From: Gemmatimonadota bacterium
Lineage (GTDB): Bacteria; Gemmatimonadota; Gemmatimonadetes; Longimicrobiales; Gaopeijiaceae
Assembly: GCA_022827345.1 (NCBI GenBank)
Contig: JAJDTB010000068.1
Span: forward strand, 1-64,000
Reading direction: 5' to 3'
Length of the DNA: 64,000 nucleotides
Part shown: positions 16,245 to 25,627 of the stretch, piece by piece
Position numbering within the stretch: position 1 is the stretch's first letter
Layout of the letters: each line of letters opens with the position of its first letter
The notes under the pieces: generated by a model
Seen by the model: only the letters and a program-made list of their open reading frames with translations
What the model was told of the DNA's origin: nothing
The model's database searches: none
Made by a program: the position numbers and the translations under genes

Positions 16245-17758
16245 ATCCGGGGGTCGGGGTCGGTTGGATCCTGGGTCGAGTCCGCTTCGGTCCGGCCCAG
16301 GCCCGTCAGGATCGCGATGACGAGGACGCAGAGGAGGGCCCACGAATAGGGGTTCGCGAGCCCGGCCTCGAGCGCCGACACCCGCGGGATTCCGTAGGGT
16401 TCGCCCGAACCGGTGGCCGAAGACGCCAGAATGGTAGGGATGAAGAAGGGAAGCAGGAAGGGGTAGGTGCACACCGTCATGTCGAGCAGGTTGGCGCGTC
16501 GGAAGCGGCCGATGCCCGCGCTGCGCCCGGCCCTGCGCACCAGATCGCCGACCGCCAGAATGGCCATGACCGAGTGCGTGGTGACGACGACGGCCACGCT
16601 GGTGACGCCGAAGATGCGCAGTTCCGTGCGGCGTGGCGACTCGGGCGTGCCGGCGCGTTCCTGCAGCACCCGGTCCAGCATGCCGGAGTCCTGCACGGCC
16701 CCCACCACGCCCATCAGCAGCACGGTGAAGACGACGATCCCGACCGCGCCCTCCATCCCGTCGAGGATCAGCCCCTGGGCGCGGAAGGCGGCCGGGTCGA
16801 TGTGGATGAGGTCGGCCGGGGCGAGAAGGCCGGCCGCGAGCGCGACAGCCACCGCCGCGACGACCCCGGTGAAGAGGCTTTCCACCAGGCCCTTGCCCCG
16901 CCAGAGCATGAAAAAGGTGGCCAGGGGCGCGAGCAGCATGGGGAAGGCTCCCGGGTCGCCGGTGATCGCGGCCGCGGCGCGGGCTTGACCGGCTTCGGCC
17001 GCGTCCGCCGCCGGCCCGGTCGAGGCTGCTCCCGAACCGACAGCCTCGGCAGCCGCTCCGACACTCTCCGCTCCGCCGAAGAGCAGCACCGCCAGCGCCG
17101 CGACGAGCGCCGCGGGCACCGCGTACCGCAGCCGCGAGCGCACCACGCCACCCATGGGCGCGCGCTGGGTGCTGGCCGAGGCGATGGTCGTATCGGAGAC
17201 GGGCGAGACGTTGTCGCCGAAGGTGGCCCCGGCCAGGATCGCGCCGATGAGCATGGCCGGGCTGGCTTCGAGGATCCCGGCCGCGGGGTAGAGGAGGGGC
17301 GCGCATATCAGGATGGTCCCGAGGCTGGTGCCGGTCGCGGTGGAGAAAAGGACCGCGATCAGGAAGGCCATGAGCACGAACCCGCCGCCGCGCAATCCCA
17401 GTTCGCCACCACCCCACACGAGCGCGCCGACAAGCCCGGACTCGCGGAGCAACACCGACAGGATGCCCGCCAGCAGCCACGCCATCACCATCAGCATGAC
17501 GATGGGCCGGGACATCCCGCGGATCGCGGCCGCGCTGTACGCCGAGGCGCGGCGGGCCAGGAGCAGCCCCGCACCGAGGGCCGCGATGAGGATCGGCCAG
17601 AGCCCGCGTTCGTCCGGTGCGCCCGAAAAGCCGAGCCACGCTGCCCCGGCGGCGAAGACGAGGATGGGGATGGAAGCGCCGGCGAGGCCGAAGTGGAAGT
17701 CGAGCCGCGTGTCCCGGCCTGGTTCGTGGGTGGGGTGTGGTGGGGTGAGGTCGGCCAA
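16241..17758 (-). CDS. Na+/H+ antiporter, NhaC family
   Basis: This membrane antiporter or related ion-coupled carrier has about twelve hydrophobic segments. The family hallmark GATFGDNVSPVSDTTIASAS lies near residue 180. A Gly/Ala-rich loop interrupts the middle. NhaC proteins exchange Na+ for H+ and in some cases organic acids. The start is uncertain: no ATG lies before the first helix. TTG at 17758 (ALADLTPP) is proposed, giving 505 aa; reading further upstream gives low-complexity sequence that looks non-coding. Its stop overlaps the fabV start. Confidence 0.86.
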   Translation of the reverse strand: MADLTPPHPTHEPGRDTRLDFHFGLAGASIPILVFAAGAAWLGFSGAPDERGLWPILIAALGAGLLLARRASAYSAAAIRGMSRPIVMLMVMAWLLAGILSVLLRESGLVGALVWGGGELGLRGGGFVLMAFLIAVLFSTATGTSLGTILICAPLLYPAAGILEASPAMLIGAILAGATFGDNVSPVSDTTIASASTQRAPMGGVVRSRLRYAVPAALVAALAVLLFGGAESVGAAAEAVGSGAASTGPAADAAEAGQARAAAAITGDPGAFPMLLAPLATFFMLWRGKGLVESLFTGVVAAVAVALAAGLLAPADLIHIDPAAFRAQGLILDGMEGAVGIVVFTVLLMGVVGAVQDSGMLDRVLQERAGTPESPRRTELRIFGVTSVAVVVTTHSVMAILAVGDLVRRAGRSAGIGRFRRANLLDMTVCTYPFLLPFFIPTILASSATGSGEPYGIPRVSALEAGLANPYSWALLCVLVIAILTGLGRTEADSTQDPTDPDPRI

Positions 17759-17891
17759 GGCGGCGGTTGCGTTTCGAGTGTGAACGAGAGCGCGCGGCGG
17801 CGCGGGAAGGTGTATGATCGGGTGTCGGCTCCGGCTGGTCCAGCCTGCCCGCCGACCGCGCACGCGGACAATTCGACCGAGGAGCTGACAG

Positions 17892-18239
17892 ATGGCCGAT
17901 TCCGACGCCTTCGAACTCTACGACCTCCGCGTGGAAGTCGTGGCCGGAGAGAAGGAGATGGTCTGCAATCACCGCGAAGGCGACTACTTCGAACTGAGTG
18001 GCGAGAACCTCTCGCTCCCACCCGGGCAGAGCTTCCCCATCTACCCGCTGGCGGCGCTCCTCCCGCTCCTGCCGGCCAAGCAGCGCAAGACCGAACCCAA
18101 CGACTGGATGACCACCGACGCCGAAATCGCCTGCCCCGATCCGCACTGCGGAGGCCGCTTCCGGATCACGCGCACCGGCGTTACCACCTTCCGCCACGGG
18201 GAGGTGACGCGGGTCCCGCTCGAGCCGGTATCGCCGTGA
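17892..18239 (+). CDS. TIGR04076-family protein
   Basis: This 115-aa small protein of unknown function has the pattern of the TIGR04076 family. An N-terminal strand with VEVVAGEKEMVCNHREGDYF is followed by the FPIYPLAALLPLLPAKQR centre and a CPDPHCGGRFRITR tail. Cysteines at CNH and CPDPHC could bind a metal or cofactor, but this is not established. The following aldo/keto reductase begins inside its stop codon (GTGA), so the two genes are probably translated together. Confidence 0.8.
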   Translation: MADSDAFELYDLRVEVVAGEKEMVCNHREGDYFELSGENLSLPPGQSFPIYPLAALLPLLPAKQRKTEPNDWMTTDAEIACPDPHCGGRFRITRTGVTTFRHGEVTRVPLEPVSP

Positions 18240-19246
18240 ACCGACCGCCCCGCCCATGGCGGTCCCCTTCCAGGATGATCCGGGGGTGCTGGCAGCTGTC
18301 CCGCGGCCATGGCCCCGGTTGGAGCCGCGATCTCGCCTTCGCCGCGCTCGACGACGCCGCCGGGCGGCCCGGTCCGCTGGTGCTGGACTGCGCCGATATC
18401 TACGTAGGCGTCGAAGAGCTGCTGGGGGAGTGGATGGAGAGCCGGGGGGATGCGGCCGGGAGGGTGGTCGTTCACACCAAGTTCGTGCCGGACCTGGGGG
18501 CGCTGGACGGGATCGACAGGGGGTACGTGCGCCGCATCGTGCAGCGTTCGCGCCGTCGGCTGAGGGTGGACGCGCTCGACCTGGTCCAGTTTCACTGGTG
18601 GGATTTTGCCGTGCCGGGATGGGTACAGGCCGCGGAGTGGCTTGCGGAACTGCGGGAGGAGGGTCTCGTTCGCCAGGTTGGGGTGACCAACTTCGACGCC
18701 CGCAGCCTGCGGGTCCTGCTCGAAACGGGGATTCCCGTCGTCTCGAACCAGGTCCAGCTGTCGCTGTTGGATCGCCGGCCGCTGGGCGGGCTCACGGCAC
18801 TGTGCCTCGAACGGGGCGTAACGCTCCTCTGCTACGGCACGTTGGCCGGCGGCCTTCTGACGAGCGGCCATTCACAGGAATCCCGCTCCCTCACCAAGTA
18901 TCGCGCGATTGTGGACGAGATCGGCGGACCCGGGGTACTCGCGCGGGGACGAGCCGCGCTGGCGGAGATCGCCGTCCGGGAGGGTGCCACCACAGCCGAC
19001 GTGGCGCTTGCCTACGCCCTGAGCCGCCCGGCGGCCGGCGCGGCGATCGTTGGGCTCAGCCGCCGCGGCCTTTCGCCCGACCCGCTCGCGGTGACGCTGA
19101 CACCGGCCGACATCGCCCGCCTCGAGGCGGCGGTCCCCACCACAGTCCCCGGCCCCGTATACGAAGCCGAACGAAACCGCGCCGGCCCACACGGCCGAAT
19201 CATGCGGTACGACCTCAACCGGGACGGGGACGCCCACCGTGCCTGA
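18236..19246 (+). CDS. aldo/keto reductase
   Basis: This NADPH-dependent oxidoreductase has an (alpha/beta)8 barrel. Catalytic-site residues are recognisable: Asp and Tyr in CADIYVGVE, Lys in VHTKFVP and His in LVQFHWWD. The cofactor-end motifs VGLSRRG and VSNQVQLSLLD are also typical. GTG at 18236 overlaps the previous stop by 4 bp and was chosen for coupling; ATG at 18275 (MIRGCWQLSRG) fits the usual N-terminus of the family just as well. The 3' end overlaps the Fpg-like gene by 8 bp. Confidence 0.88.
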   Translation: MNRPPRPWRSPSRMIRGCWQLSRGHGPGWSRDLAFAALDDAAGRPGPLVLDCADIYVGVEELLGEWMESRGDAAGRVVVHTKFVPDLGALDGIDRGYVRRIVQRSRRRLRVDALDLVQFHWWDFAVPGWVQAAEWLAELREEGLVRQVGVTNFDARSLRVLLETGIPVVSNQVQLSLLDRRPLGGLTALCLERGVTLLCYGTLAGGLLTSGHSQESRSLTKYRAIVDEIGGPGVLARGRAALAEIAVREGATTADVALAYALSRPAAGAAIVGLSRRGLSPDPLAVTLTPADIARLEAAVPTTVPGPVYEAERNRAGPHGRIMRYDLNRDGDAHRA

Positions 19247-20150
19247 GCTGCCCGAGGTCACCCTCTACCTCCACGCTCTGCGCGCGCGCATCCTCGGCGA
19301 GGAACTGCAAGCGGTGCGGATCCGGTCGCCCTCTCTCCTCAAGAGCTTCGATCCACCGATCGCGCACGTTCACGGCAAGGTGGTCGAGTCGCTGGAGCGC
19401 CTCGGCAAGCGCGTCGTGATCGGTCTCGAAGGGGACCTCTTCCTCGTCATCCACCTCATGATCGCGGGCCGCTTTCAGTGGAGGAAGCCCGCCGCGCCGA
19501 TCCCCCGCAAGCTCGGCCACGCGGCCTTCGACTTTGCACGGGGCACCCTACTCCTCACCGAGGCGAGCAGCCACAAGCGCGCGTCCCTTCACCTGGTGCG
19601 CGGCACGGCGGCGCTCCAGCACCACGACCCGGGCGGGATCGATCCACTCGACGCGACCCGCGCGGACTTCACGGCAGCGATCCGGCGCGAGAACCGCACC
19701 CTGAAGCGCGCCCTCACCGACCCCCGCATCCTGTCCGGGATCGGCAACGCCCATTCGGACGAGATCCTCCTGCGCGCGCGCCTGTCTCCCGTCAAGCTCA
19801 CCTCGCGGCTGACCGACCGCGACATCGACCGCCTCCACGCGGCCGCGCGGTCATCGCTCACCGAATGGTCGCAGCGGCTGATCGAGGAGGCCGGCGACTC
19901 CTTCCCGGCCAGGATCACCGCATTTCACCCGGCCATGAGCGCCCACGGGAAGTACGGCGACCCCTGCACCCAGTGCGGCATTCCCATACAACGCATCGTA
20001 TATGCCACGCGCGAGACGAACTACTGCCCCGAGTGCCAGACAGGGGGGCGATTGCTGGCCGACCGTGCCCTGTCGCGGCTATTGCGGCGGGCCTGGCCGC
20101 GGAAGCTGGAGGATCTGGAGGCGCTGAAGCGCGCTCCGGAGGTCGGCTGA
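19239..20150 (+). CDS. Fpg/Nei family DNA glycosylase
   Basis: This 303-aa base-excision repair glycosylase is of the formamidopyrimidine-DNA glycosylase family, which excises oxidised bases and nicks the strand. The mature N-terminus PELPEV with its catalytic Pro and Glu is exact. The zinc-finger cysteines appear in PCTQCGIPIQRIVYA and NYCPECQTGG. The usual Lys region and the H2TH segment (LSGIGNAHSDEILLRARL) are present. It starts with GTG. The central part differs enough from MutM that the preferred lesion is uncertain. It is last in a three-gene plus-strand unit. Confidence 0.92.
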   Translation: MPELPEVTLYLHALRARILGEELQAVRIRSPSLLKSFDPPIAHVHGKVVESLERLGKRVVIGLEGDLFLVIHLMIAGRFQWRKPAAPIPRKLGHAAFDFARGTLLLTEASSHKRASLHLVRGTAALQHHDPGGIDPLDATRADFTAAIRRENRTLKRALTDPRILSGIGNAHSDEILLRARLSPVKLTSRLTDRDIDRLHAAARSSLTEWSQRLIEEAGDSFPARITAFHPAMSAHGKYGDPCTQCGIPIQRIVYATRETNYCPECQTGGRLLADRALSRLLRRAWPRKLEDLEALKRAPEVG

Positions 20151-20200
20151 TGTGCTCACTGGGGCGAGCGCACCGGACGGTGGCTGATGCCCCGGCCTGG

Positions 20201-20818
20201 CTAGCGCTCCGAGTGCTGTGAGGGAGTGAACGCCGGCAGGCGGATCACCACCGGGGGACGGCAGACCTTCCCGCCCCCGGTCCCCATTCCGACCTTGCCC
20301 CAGGCGTTCCCGAGGGCGCTCCAGAAGCCTTCGCCCTCTTCCTCTTCGTCGCCGTGGTCGTGCCCGGCGTGCGGGTCCACAATGGCCAGGCCCGTGAACG
20401 CGCCGGGGATGTTCCGCTGGGCCGTGGGCCGCATGGCCAGGCTGGCCGACGACAGCGTCGAGCCCATGAGATCGGCGACGGTGAGGGTCGTGACCTCGGC
20501 CGCCGAGGCGGCCGCGGCCATGCTGCTCGATGTCGGTTCCGGCAGGTCCTCGGGAGCGGGCGAAACGACCACGGGGCGGTCAGTCGCGGCAACGTCGGGG
20601 GGCTCGACCTCGGGGACTTCCCGGACGTCCACGACTTCCAGCGCCACTACCTCGAAGGGCGCGGCCTGCCGCCCCGCTTCGGCTGCTGTGGATCCCGGGG
20701 AATCGGCGGTTTGAAAGCTGAGAGCTCCGAAGACCACGCCGTGCAGAACGATCGAGGCGCCAACGCCCACGAGCAGCACGCGCCGTTGCCCTTTTTCCCT
20801 GGCCTTCCTCGGATCCAT
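20201..20818 (-). CDS. TonB-like N-terminal protein, proline-rich, no TonB C-terminus
   Basis: This 205-aa protein has a cytoplasmic basic start (MDPRKAREKGQRR), one membrane helix (VLLVGVGASIVLHGVVFGAL) and a Pro/Glu/Val-rich stretch like the periplasmic linker of TonB. The last part, with HAGHDHGDEEEEGEGFWSAL, does not look like the TonB C-terminal domain that contacts outer-membrane receptors. It could be a degraded or repurposed TonB. The ATG is preceded by GGAGG. A 9-bp inverted repeat lies 24-59 bp upstream. Function is not assigned. Confidence 0.6.
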   Translation of the reverse strand: MDPRKAREKGQRRVLLVGVGASIVLHGVVFGALSFQTADSPGSTAAEAGRQAAPFEVVALEVVDVREVPEVEPPDVAATDRPVVVSPAPEDLPEPTSSSMAAAASAAEVTTLTVADLMGSTLSSASLAMRPTAQRNIPGAFTGLAIVDPHAGHDHGDEEEEGEGFWSALGNAWGKVGMGTGGGKVCRPPVVIRLPAFTPSQHSER

Positions 20819-20841
20819 GTCATCCCTCCGCGTTGTTCGAG

Positions 20842-20877
20842 CCACTATGGCCGCCCAACTGTTGTATACCATAGTGG
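20842..20877. promoter_or_regulatory. 9-bp inverted repeat upstream of TonB-like gene
   Basis: CCACTATGG at 20842-20850 and its exact complement CCATAGTGG at 20869-20877 are separated by 18 nt. The element lies between exonuclease III and the TonB-like gene, both on the minus strand. It could be a regulator site, a 5'-UTR hairpin or a terminator for exonuclease III; no T-run is present. Confidence 0.45.
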
Positions 20878-20911
20878 CACCTCAAGGTTCCAATCGCCAG
20901 TCACGGCTCCG

Positions 20912-21685
20912 TCAGAGTTCGAAATCCGCCACTACGGGAGCATGGTCCGACGGAACGTCCGTCTTCCGTCCCTTCCTCTGGTCCCGGTCGACCCAGGCGC
21001 CGGCCGATGTTGCCGCGATGGCCGCCGTCGCGAACACATGGTCGATCCGCAGACCGTCGTTCCGCGGGAAGGCCAGCCGCCGATAGTCCCACCAACTGTA
21101 GAGCCGCCCCTCGGGGTTGTGCTTGCGTACCACATCGACGAAGCCCCAGTCCCGAATCCTCTCCAGCGCCTCCCGCGCCAGCGGATGGCAGAGGACGCTC
21201 GGAGCCCACTTATCGGGATCCGCCGCGTCGAGATCGTCCGGCGCCACGTTGAAGTCGCCGGTCAGCACCACGGGGTCGGCGGGATCATGGCGGCTCTCCA
21301 GCAGGTCCAGAAGGCGTCCCATCCACGCCAGCTTGTACTCCCAGGCCTCGGATCCGACGGAACGGCCATTGGGGAAATACGCGGAGTAGACGGTCACGCC
21401 CCGCACGACTCCCCCGATCAGGCGAGCCTGCGGATCGTCGTCAGCCAGCCCCCGCTGGACCGCCTCGATCGGATGCGGGCTGATCAGCGCGACCCCGTTG
21501 AACGCTTTCTGGCCGTAGACTGCCGAGTCGTAGCCTTCCCCCCGGACCGCATCGACCGGATATGCCTCGTCGGTAGTCTTCAGTTCCTGCAGGCAGAGCA
21601 CGTCGGGCCGGTGGTTCCGAAGCCATCCCAGGAGCCGCGCCTTTCGCGCCTTGACCGAGTTCACATTCCAGGTTGCGATTCTCAT
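20912..21685 (-). CDS. xth: exodeoxyribonuclease III / AP endonuclease
   Basis: This 257-aa Mg2+-dependent nuclease acts in base-excision repair, cutting at abasic sites and trimming 3' ends. Family motifs are complete: ATWNVNSVKAR, CLQELKTTD with the metal Glu, VYSAYFPNG, LTGDFNVAP, YSWWDYR, GLRIDHVFAT and the final SDHAPV with the catalytic Asp-His. Length is normal for XthA. It ends 94 bp before the TonB-like gene. Confidence 0.96.
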   Translation of the reverse strand: MRIATWNVNSVKARKARLLGWLRNHRPDVLCLQELKTTDEAYPVDAVRGEGYDSAVYGQKAFNGVALISPHPIEAVQRGLADDDPQARLIGGVVRGVTVYSAYFPNGRSVGSEAWEYKLAWMGRLLDLLESRHDPADPVVLTGDFNVAPDDLDAADPDKWAPSVLCHPLAREALERIRDWGFVDVVRKHNPEGRLYSWWDYRRLAFPRNDGLRIDHVFATAAIAATSAGAWVDRDQRKGRKTDVPSDHAPVVADFEL

Positions 21686-21776
21686 GACTGCCTGGTGCCC
21701 GCGGGTTGGGTGACCGACCGCGCGCCGCGGGTTTGCGCGCCGCCGGGGAGGAGATCGCCGTTCACCGACGGCGGAA

Positions 21777-21804
21777 ATGTAAACCCGGATTTACATTATG
21801 TAAC
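21777..21804 (-). promoter_or_regulatory. TTACA-type operator-like site 3
   Basis: On the minus strand the sequence reads GTTACATAATGTAAATCC and then GGGTTTACAT. The core is a near-perfect TTACAtaaTGTAA palindrome, and a second TTTACA half-site lies about two helical turns away. The same arrangement occurs at 31018-31045 and 39462-39489. It sits 47-75 bp upstream of the deacylase gene and 92-120 bp upstream of exonuclease III, in an AT-rich gap. Confidence 0.5.
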
Positions 21805-21851
21805 GTCGGGATTACCCGGTTTCCCTGCTGACAAGAACCCCCGGAGAACCC

Positions 21852-23459
21852 ATGCGATCCGCACTGGCACCGCTCGCCCTGGCTTTTGCCCTGACCTTCG
21901 CCCCCGCGCCGGACGCCTCCATCGCAGCGCAGAGCTACGATGTGCTGATCACCGGCGGCACCGTCGTCGACGGCACCGGGGCCGACCGCTTCCGCGCCGA
22001 CATCGCCGTTGTCGACGGGCGCATTGCTCTCGTTTCACAGGAACCCATCGACCCCTCGCTGGCGCGCACGGTCATCGACGCCACCGGACAGGTCGTCACG
22101 CCCGGCTTCATCGATAACCACTCGCACGTCCAGCAGACGATCGCCGACTACCCCCTCGCCGAGAACTTCCTCCGGCAGGGGATCACCTCGCTGATCGTGT
22201 CGCTGCACTCCGGGGACCAGCCCTGGCCGCTGGAGGAGTTTGCGTCCGGTCTGGAGATAGCGCCCAACGTGGGGTTCTTCGCCGGGCACACCTGGACCCG
22301 CAAGCAGGTGCTGGGCATGGAAAACCGCGCGCCCACGCCGACCGAACTCGACGAGATGAGGGCGCTCGTCGACCAGTCCATGCGCGAAGGGGCGCTGGGC
22401 CTTTCGACGGGGCTGCTGTACGTGCCCGCCAACTTCGCCGAGACCGAGGAGGTGATCGAACTCGCCAAGGTGGCGTCGGCGCACGGCGGCATCTACGTGA
22501 GCCACATGCGCAACGAGGGCAGCGGGTTGCTGGAATCGGTGGCCGAGGTGATCCGCATCGCCGAGGAGGCGGACATCCCGGCCCAGATCAATCACCACAA
22601 GGCTTCGGGAGCGGGGCAGTGGGGCTGGAGCGAGCGGAGCCTGGCGATGATCGACTCGGCCAACGCGGCCGGCCTGACCGTCACCCACGACCTCTACCCC
22701 TACGCGGCTTCGAGCACCAGTTCCGCCATCCTGTTCCCGCAGTGGGCGCTGGCCGGGGGCCCGGCGGACTTCGCGGCGCGGGCCGCCGACCCCGAAACCC
22801 GAGCGCGCATGGAGGCCGACATGGCCACCATCTTCATGACCGACCGCGTCGGCGCGGACATGTCGCGCATCCAGTTCCGCGTCCTCGGCTCCGACGAGTC
22901 GTACAACGGCAGGACGCTTGCCGACTACGCCGCCGACAGGGGGCTGCCGAACGACCTGGAGACGGGCATCCAGCTCGCGATCGAGCTGCAGCTCCAGGGC
23001 GGGTTCAGCGCGATCTACCACGCCATGGATGAAGGCGACGTCATCAGGATCATGCAGCATCCGCTGGCGATGATCGAGACGGACGGGGACGCGGTGGGGT
23101 ACGGTATCGGCTACCCGCACCCGCGCAGCTACGGCGCCTTCCCCCGGGTGCTCGCGCGCTACGTGCGGGAACTGGGCGTGCTTACGCTGGAGGAGGCCGT
23201 GATGAAGATGACTTCGATGCCGGCCCGGTGGATCGGCCGCGACGACATGGGCGTCATCGCCGAGGGGATGCGCGCCGACGTCGCCGTGTTCGATCCGGAT
23301 GTGATCGCGGACCGTGCGACCTTCTCGGACCCGCACCAGTACAGCGTGGGGATCAACGATCTGCTGGTGAACGGCGTGCCGGTGATACGGAACGGCGGCC
23401 TGACCGGCGAGAAGCCCGGCCGTTGGCTGCGAGGGCCGGTGCGAACGCCCGTCAGTTAG
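21852..23459 (+). CDS. secreted N-acyl-D-amino-acid deacylase family amidohydrolase
   Basis: This 535-aa amidohydrolase is of the D-aminoacylase type, which removes acyl groups from N-acyl-D-amino acids. A cleavable signal runs from the start to about AIAAQS. The metal-binding motif is seen in VVTPGFIDNHSHVQQ, with further sites in YVSHMRNEG, INHHKASG and IETDGDAVGYG. The C-terminal MPARWIGRDDMGVIAEGMRADVAVFD is characteristic. A paralogue lies at 60264-61931. It is preceded by an AT-rich gap holding a shared operator-like motif. Confidence 0.92.
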   Translation: MRSALAPLALAFALTFAPAPDASIAAQSYDVLITGGTVVDGTGADRFRADIAVVDGRIALVSQEPIDPSLARTVIDATGQVVTPGFIDNHSHVQQTIADYPLAENFLRQGITSLIVSLHSGDQPWPLEEFASGLEIAPNVGFFAGHTWTRKQVLGMENRAPTPTELDEMRALVDQSMREGALGLSTGLLYVPANFAETEEVIELAKVASAHGGIYVSHMRNEGSGLLESVAEVIRIAEEADIPAQINHHKASGAGQWGWSERSLAMIDSANAAGLTVTHDLYPYAASSTSSAILFPQWALAGGPADFAARAADPETRARMEADMATIFMTDRVGADMSRIQFRVLGSDESYNGRTLADYAADRGLPNDLETGIQLAIELQLQGGFSAIYHAMDEGDVIRIMQHPLAMIETDGDAVGYGIGYPHPRSYGAFPRVLARYVRELGVLTLEEAVMKMTSMPARWIGRDDMGVIAEGMRADVAVFDPDVIADRATFSDPHQYSVGINDLLVNGVPVIRNGGLTGEKPGRWLRGPVRTPVS

Positions 23460-23495
23460 CCGGCTGACCGGAACGCCGGTCGATGCGCGGCCCCC

Positions 23496-25571
23496 TCAGC
23501 CGTCCGCCGTGGGTCGGTCCGATCGCAGGTACCGGTTGAACCACACCAGAATTCGCTCGGAGACATCCATCAGGAACTTCGGCTCCGTGGGTCCATGGGG
23601 CGTGCGCGGATAGACCACCATCTCGGTGTCGACGCCAAGCCGCCGCAGCGAGTTGAAGAACTCCTGGCCCTGGGTGAACGGGACCCGCAGATCCTGCGCG
23701 CCGTGGATCACCTGTGTCGGGGTCGTGACGTTCCTGATGTGATACACGGCGGAGTGCTTCTCGTAGGTCTCGTAGTCGTCGAAGTACTCGCCGCCCAGAT
23801 GCCCGGCCAGGTAGTCGCCGATGTCGGTGGTCGTCACCATGCTGACGAGGTTGGGCAGCCCGGCACCCATCGACGCCGCACGGAACCGGTCGGTCTGGGT
23901 GACCGCGAAGGAGGTCATGTAGCCGCCGTAGCTCCATCCCATCAGGAGCAGGCTGTCGGCGTGGGCGACCCCCATTTCGATGACTTCGTCGACGCCGGAA
24001 AGCAGGTCCGAAAGGTCGCCGTAACCCCAGTCCATGATGTTGGCGTAGCGGAATTCCTTCCCATACCCCGTGCTTCCGCGCGGATTGGGGCGGAGGACCG
24101 CGAACCCTTCCTGCGCGAAGTACTGGATCATGTAGATGCTCGGGGCGCCGGTGAAGGACTGGCTGAAGACCCCGGCCGGACCGCCGTGCACGTTCAGGAT
24201 CAGCGGCACCCGCGTGCCGTCCTCGTAGTCCACGGGGTAGGTCAGCAGCCCCTCTACCGGGGTGCCGTCTGGCGCGGTCCAGGCCAGGAGCTCGGTGCGG
24301 CCCATGGGCGGGCGCGGCGCGTCGGCGGTCACCGAACTCAGCTGCGCGGGCTCGAACGCTCCCATGCCGGTGATGTAGACCTCGGCGGGATCGTCGCTGG
24401 TCTGCCAGGTCAGTGCCAGCATCCCCGCCTCGGCCGCGAGCGCGGTCGATCCGACTACGCCGGCGCCCTCCGTCACCTGGGTGATCGACTCGCCCTCGAC
24501 AGGCACGCCGATCACGTGGCGGGTCGTCCCGAGCGATTCGTTGAGGTAGACCATGTCGGAGCCCGCCGACCACCCCAGAATGAACACGTTGCGGTTCGGC
24601 GTCTCCGCCAGCATCCGCGACTCGCCGCTCCCGGGATCCACGACGTAGAGATCCCCGAGGCCGACCGGTTCCGGCTGATTGCCGGTCGATGAATAGGCGA
24701 TCAGCGAGCCGTCGGGCGACCAGCGCGGCGACGACTCGATGCCGCCTCCGGTCACAAGCTGTGTGACATCGCCGCCCGCGCTCCCGACGACGGCGATGTC
24801 GCCGGACAGCCGCCCGGTGTTGATGCGGGGGTCCGCCTGGTGCCCGAAAACGATCCGCTCACCGTCCGGGGACCAGTCGAAACCGGTCACGTGGAAGTCA
24901 CCCTCCGTCAGGCGCGTCGCCTCGGCCGTCTCAGTGGTCAGGGGATCGAACGGGACCGAGTAGATGTGACCGTACTTGTAGTTCTGGTCGACCAGAATCA
25001 CATCGCGCTTCTCCTTGACGGCCGTCTCCTCCTCCTCCGTTTGCGGATCCCGCATGACGAAGGCGAGCGCGTCTCCGGCAGGGGACCACCGAAACTGGCC
25101 CACCCCCGGCTCCGCATCCGTTACCTGTCGCGCCTCGCCGCCGTCCATCGGAAGAACCCAGATCTGGTTGCTCCCGGAACGCGAGGTCGTGAAGGCCAGC
25201 CACCGGCCATCGGGGGAGAATGCGGGGCCGGACGCGGACGACGCGCCCCGGGTGAACTGCGTGTTGCGGCTCCCGTCCGCGTTCGCCAGCCAGATGTGGG
25301 TCAGGTATTCGGACTTTTCGCCCTCCATGAGGGGTTCCCGCACCGTGTAGGCGACCCGGGAGCCGTCGGGGGAGATCGCCACCGCGCCAACCTGGTGGTA
25401 GCGCATGCTCAGGGCCGGGGTCCAGCGATCGTCGGGGACGACTTCGGCGCCGGCGCCGGAGGCCTCCTGGGCGATGATCGGCGGTGCAATCCAGCACAGG
25501 GCCATCCCTGCCGCGACGAAGCCGCGAAGCAGGCGAGCGGATGCGAATGGGGAGCCTTTCGGTGTTGTCAT
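23496..25571 (-). CDS. secreted S9-family prolyl oligopeptidase-like peptidase
   Basis: This 691-aa serine peptidase is of the acylaminoacyl/dipeptidyl-peptidase group. A signal peptide (FVAAGMALCWIAPPIIAQ) leads into a TolB/WD40-like beta-propeller (about residues 50-400) with repeated ISPDGSRVAY and FSPDGRWLAF blades. The alpha/beta hydrolase domain follows. The catalytic triad can be placed as Ser in MGWSYGGYM, Asp in HGAQDLRVPF and His in RTPHGPTEP. It would degrade short peptides in the periplasm. It converges on the D-aminoacylase gene. Confidence 0.94.
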   Translation of the reverse strand: MTTPKGSPFASARLLRGFVAAGMALCWIAPPIIAQEASGAGAEVVPDDRWTPALSMRYHQVGAVAISPDGSRVAYTVREPLMEGEKSEYLTHIWLANADGSRNTQFTRGASSASGPAFSPDGRWLAFTTSRSGSNQIWVLPMDGGEARQVTDAEPGVGQFRWSPAGDALAFVMRDPQTEEEETAVKEKRDVILVDQNYKYGHIYSVPFDPLTTETAEATRLTEGDFHVTGFDWSPDGERIVFGHQADPRINTGRLSGDIAVVGSAGGDVTQLVTGGGIESSPRWSPDGSLIAYSSTGNQPEPVGLGDLYVVDPGSGESRMLAETPNRNVFILGWSAGSDMVYLNESLGTTRHVIGVPVEGESITQVTEGAGVVGSTALAAEAGMLALTWQTSDDPAEVYITGMGAFEPAQLSSVTADAPRPPMGRTELLAWTAPDGTPVEGLLTYPVDYEDGTRVPLILNVHGGPAGVFSQSFTGAPSIYMIQYFAQEGFAVLRPNPRGSTGYGKEFRYANIMDWGYGDLSDLLSGVDEVIEMGVAHADSLLLMGWSYGGYMTSFAVTQTDRFRAASMGAGLPNLVSMVTTTDIGDYLAGHLGGEYFDDYETYEKHSAVYHIRNVTTPTQVIHGAQDLRVPFTQGQEFFNSLRRLGVDTEMVVYPRTPHGPTEPKFLMDVSERILVWFNRYLRSDRPTADG

Positions 25572-25627
25572 GACTGGCCTTCCGGTCGGTGTGCGGAATC
25601 AGGCGAACGAGCGCGGGCTGGAGTGCC

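Noticed and set aside
15051-18257. A 1068-codon minus-strand open frame spanning fabV and the antiporter region
   Set aside because: Only its 3' part (fabV from 16244) has protein-like sequence. The upstream part lies antisense or out of frame to the NhaC-type gene and is Arg/Pro/Gly-rich, as expected of a GC-rich shadow frame.
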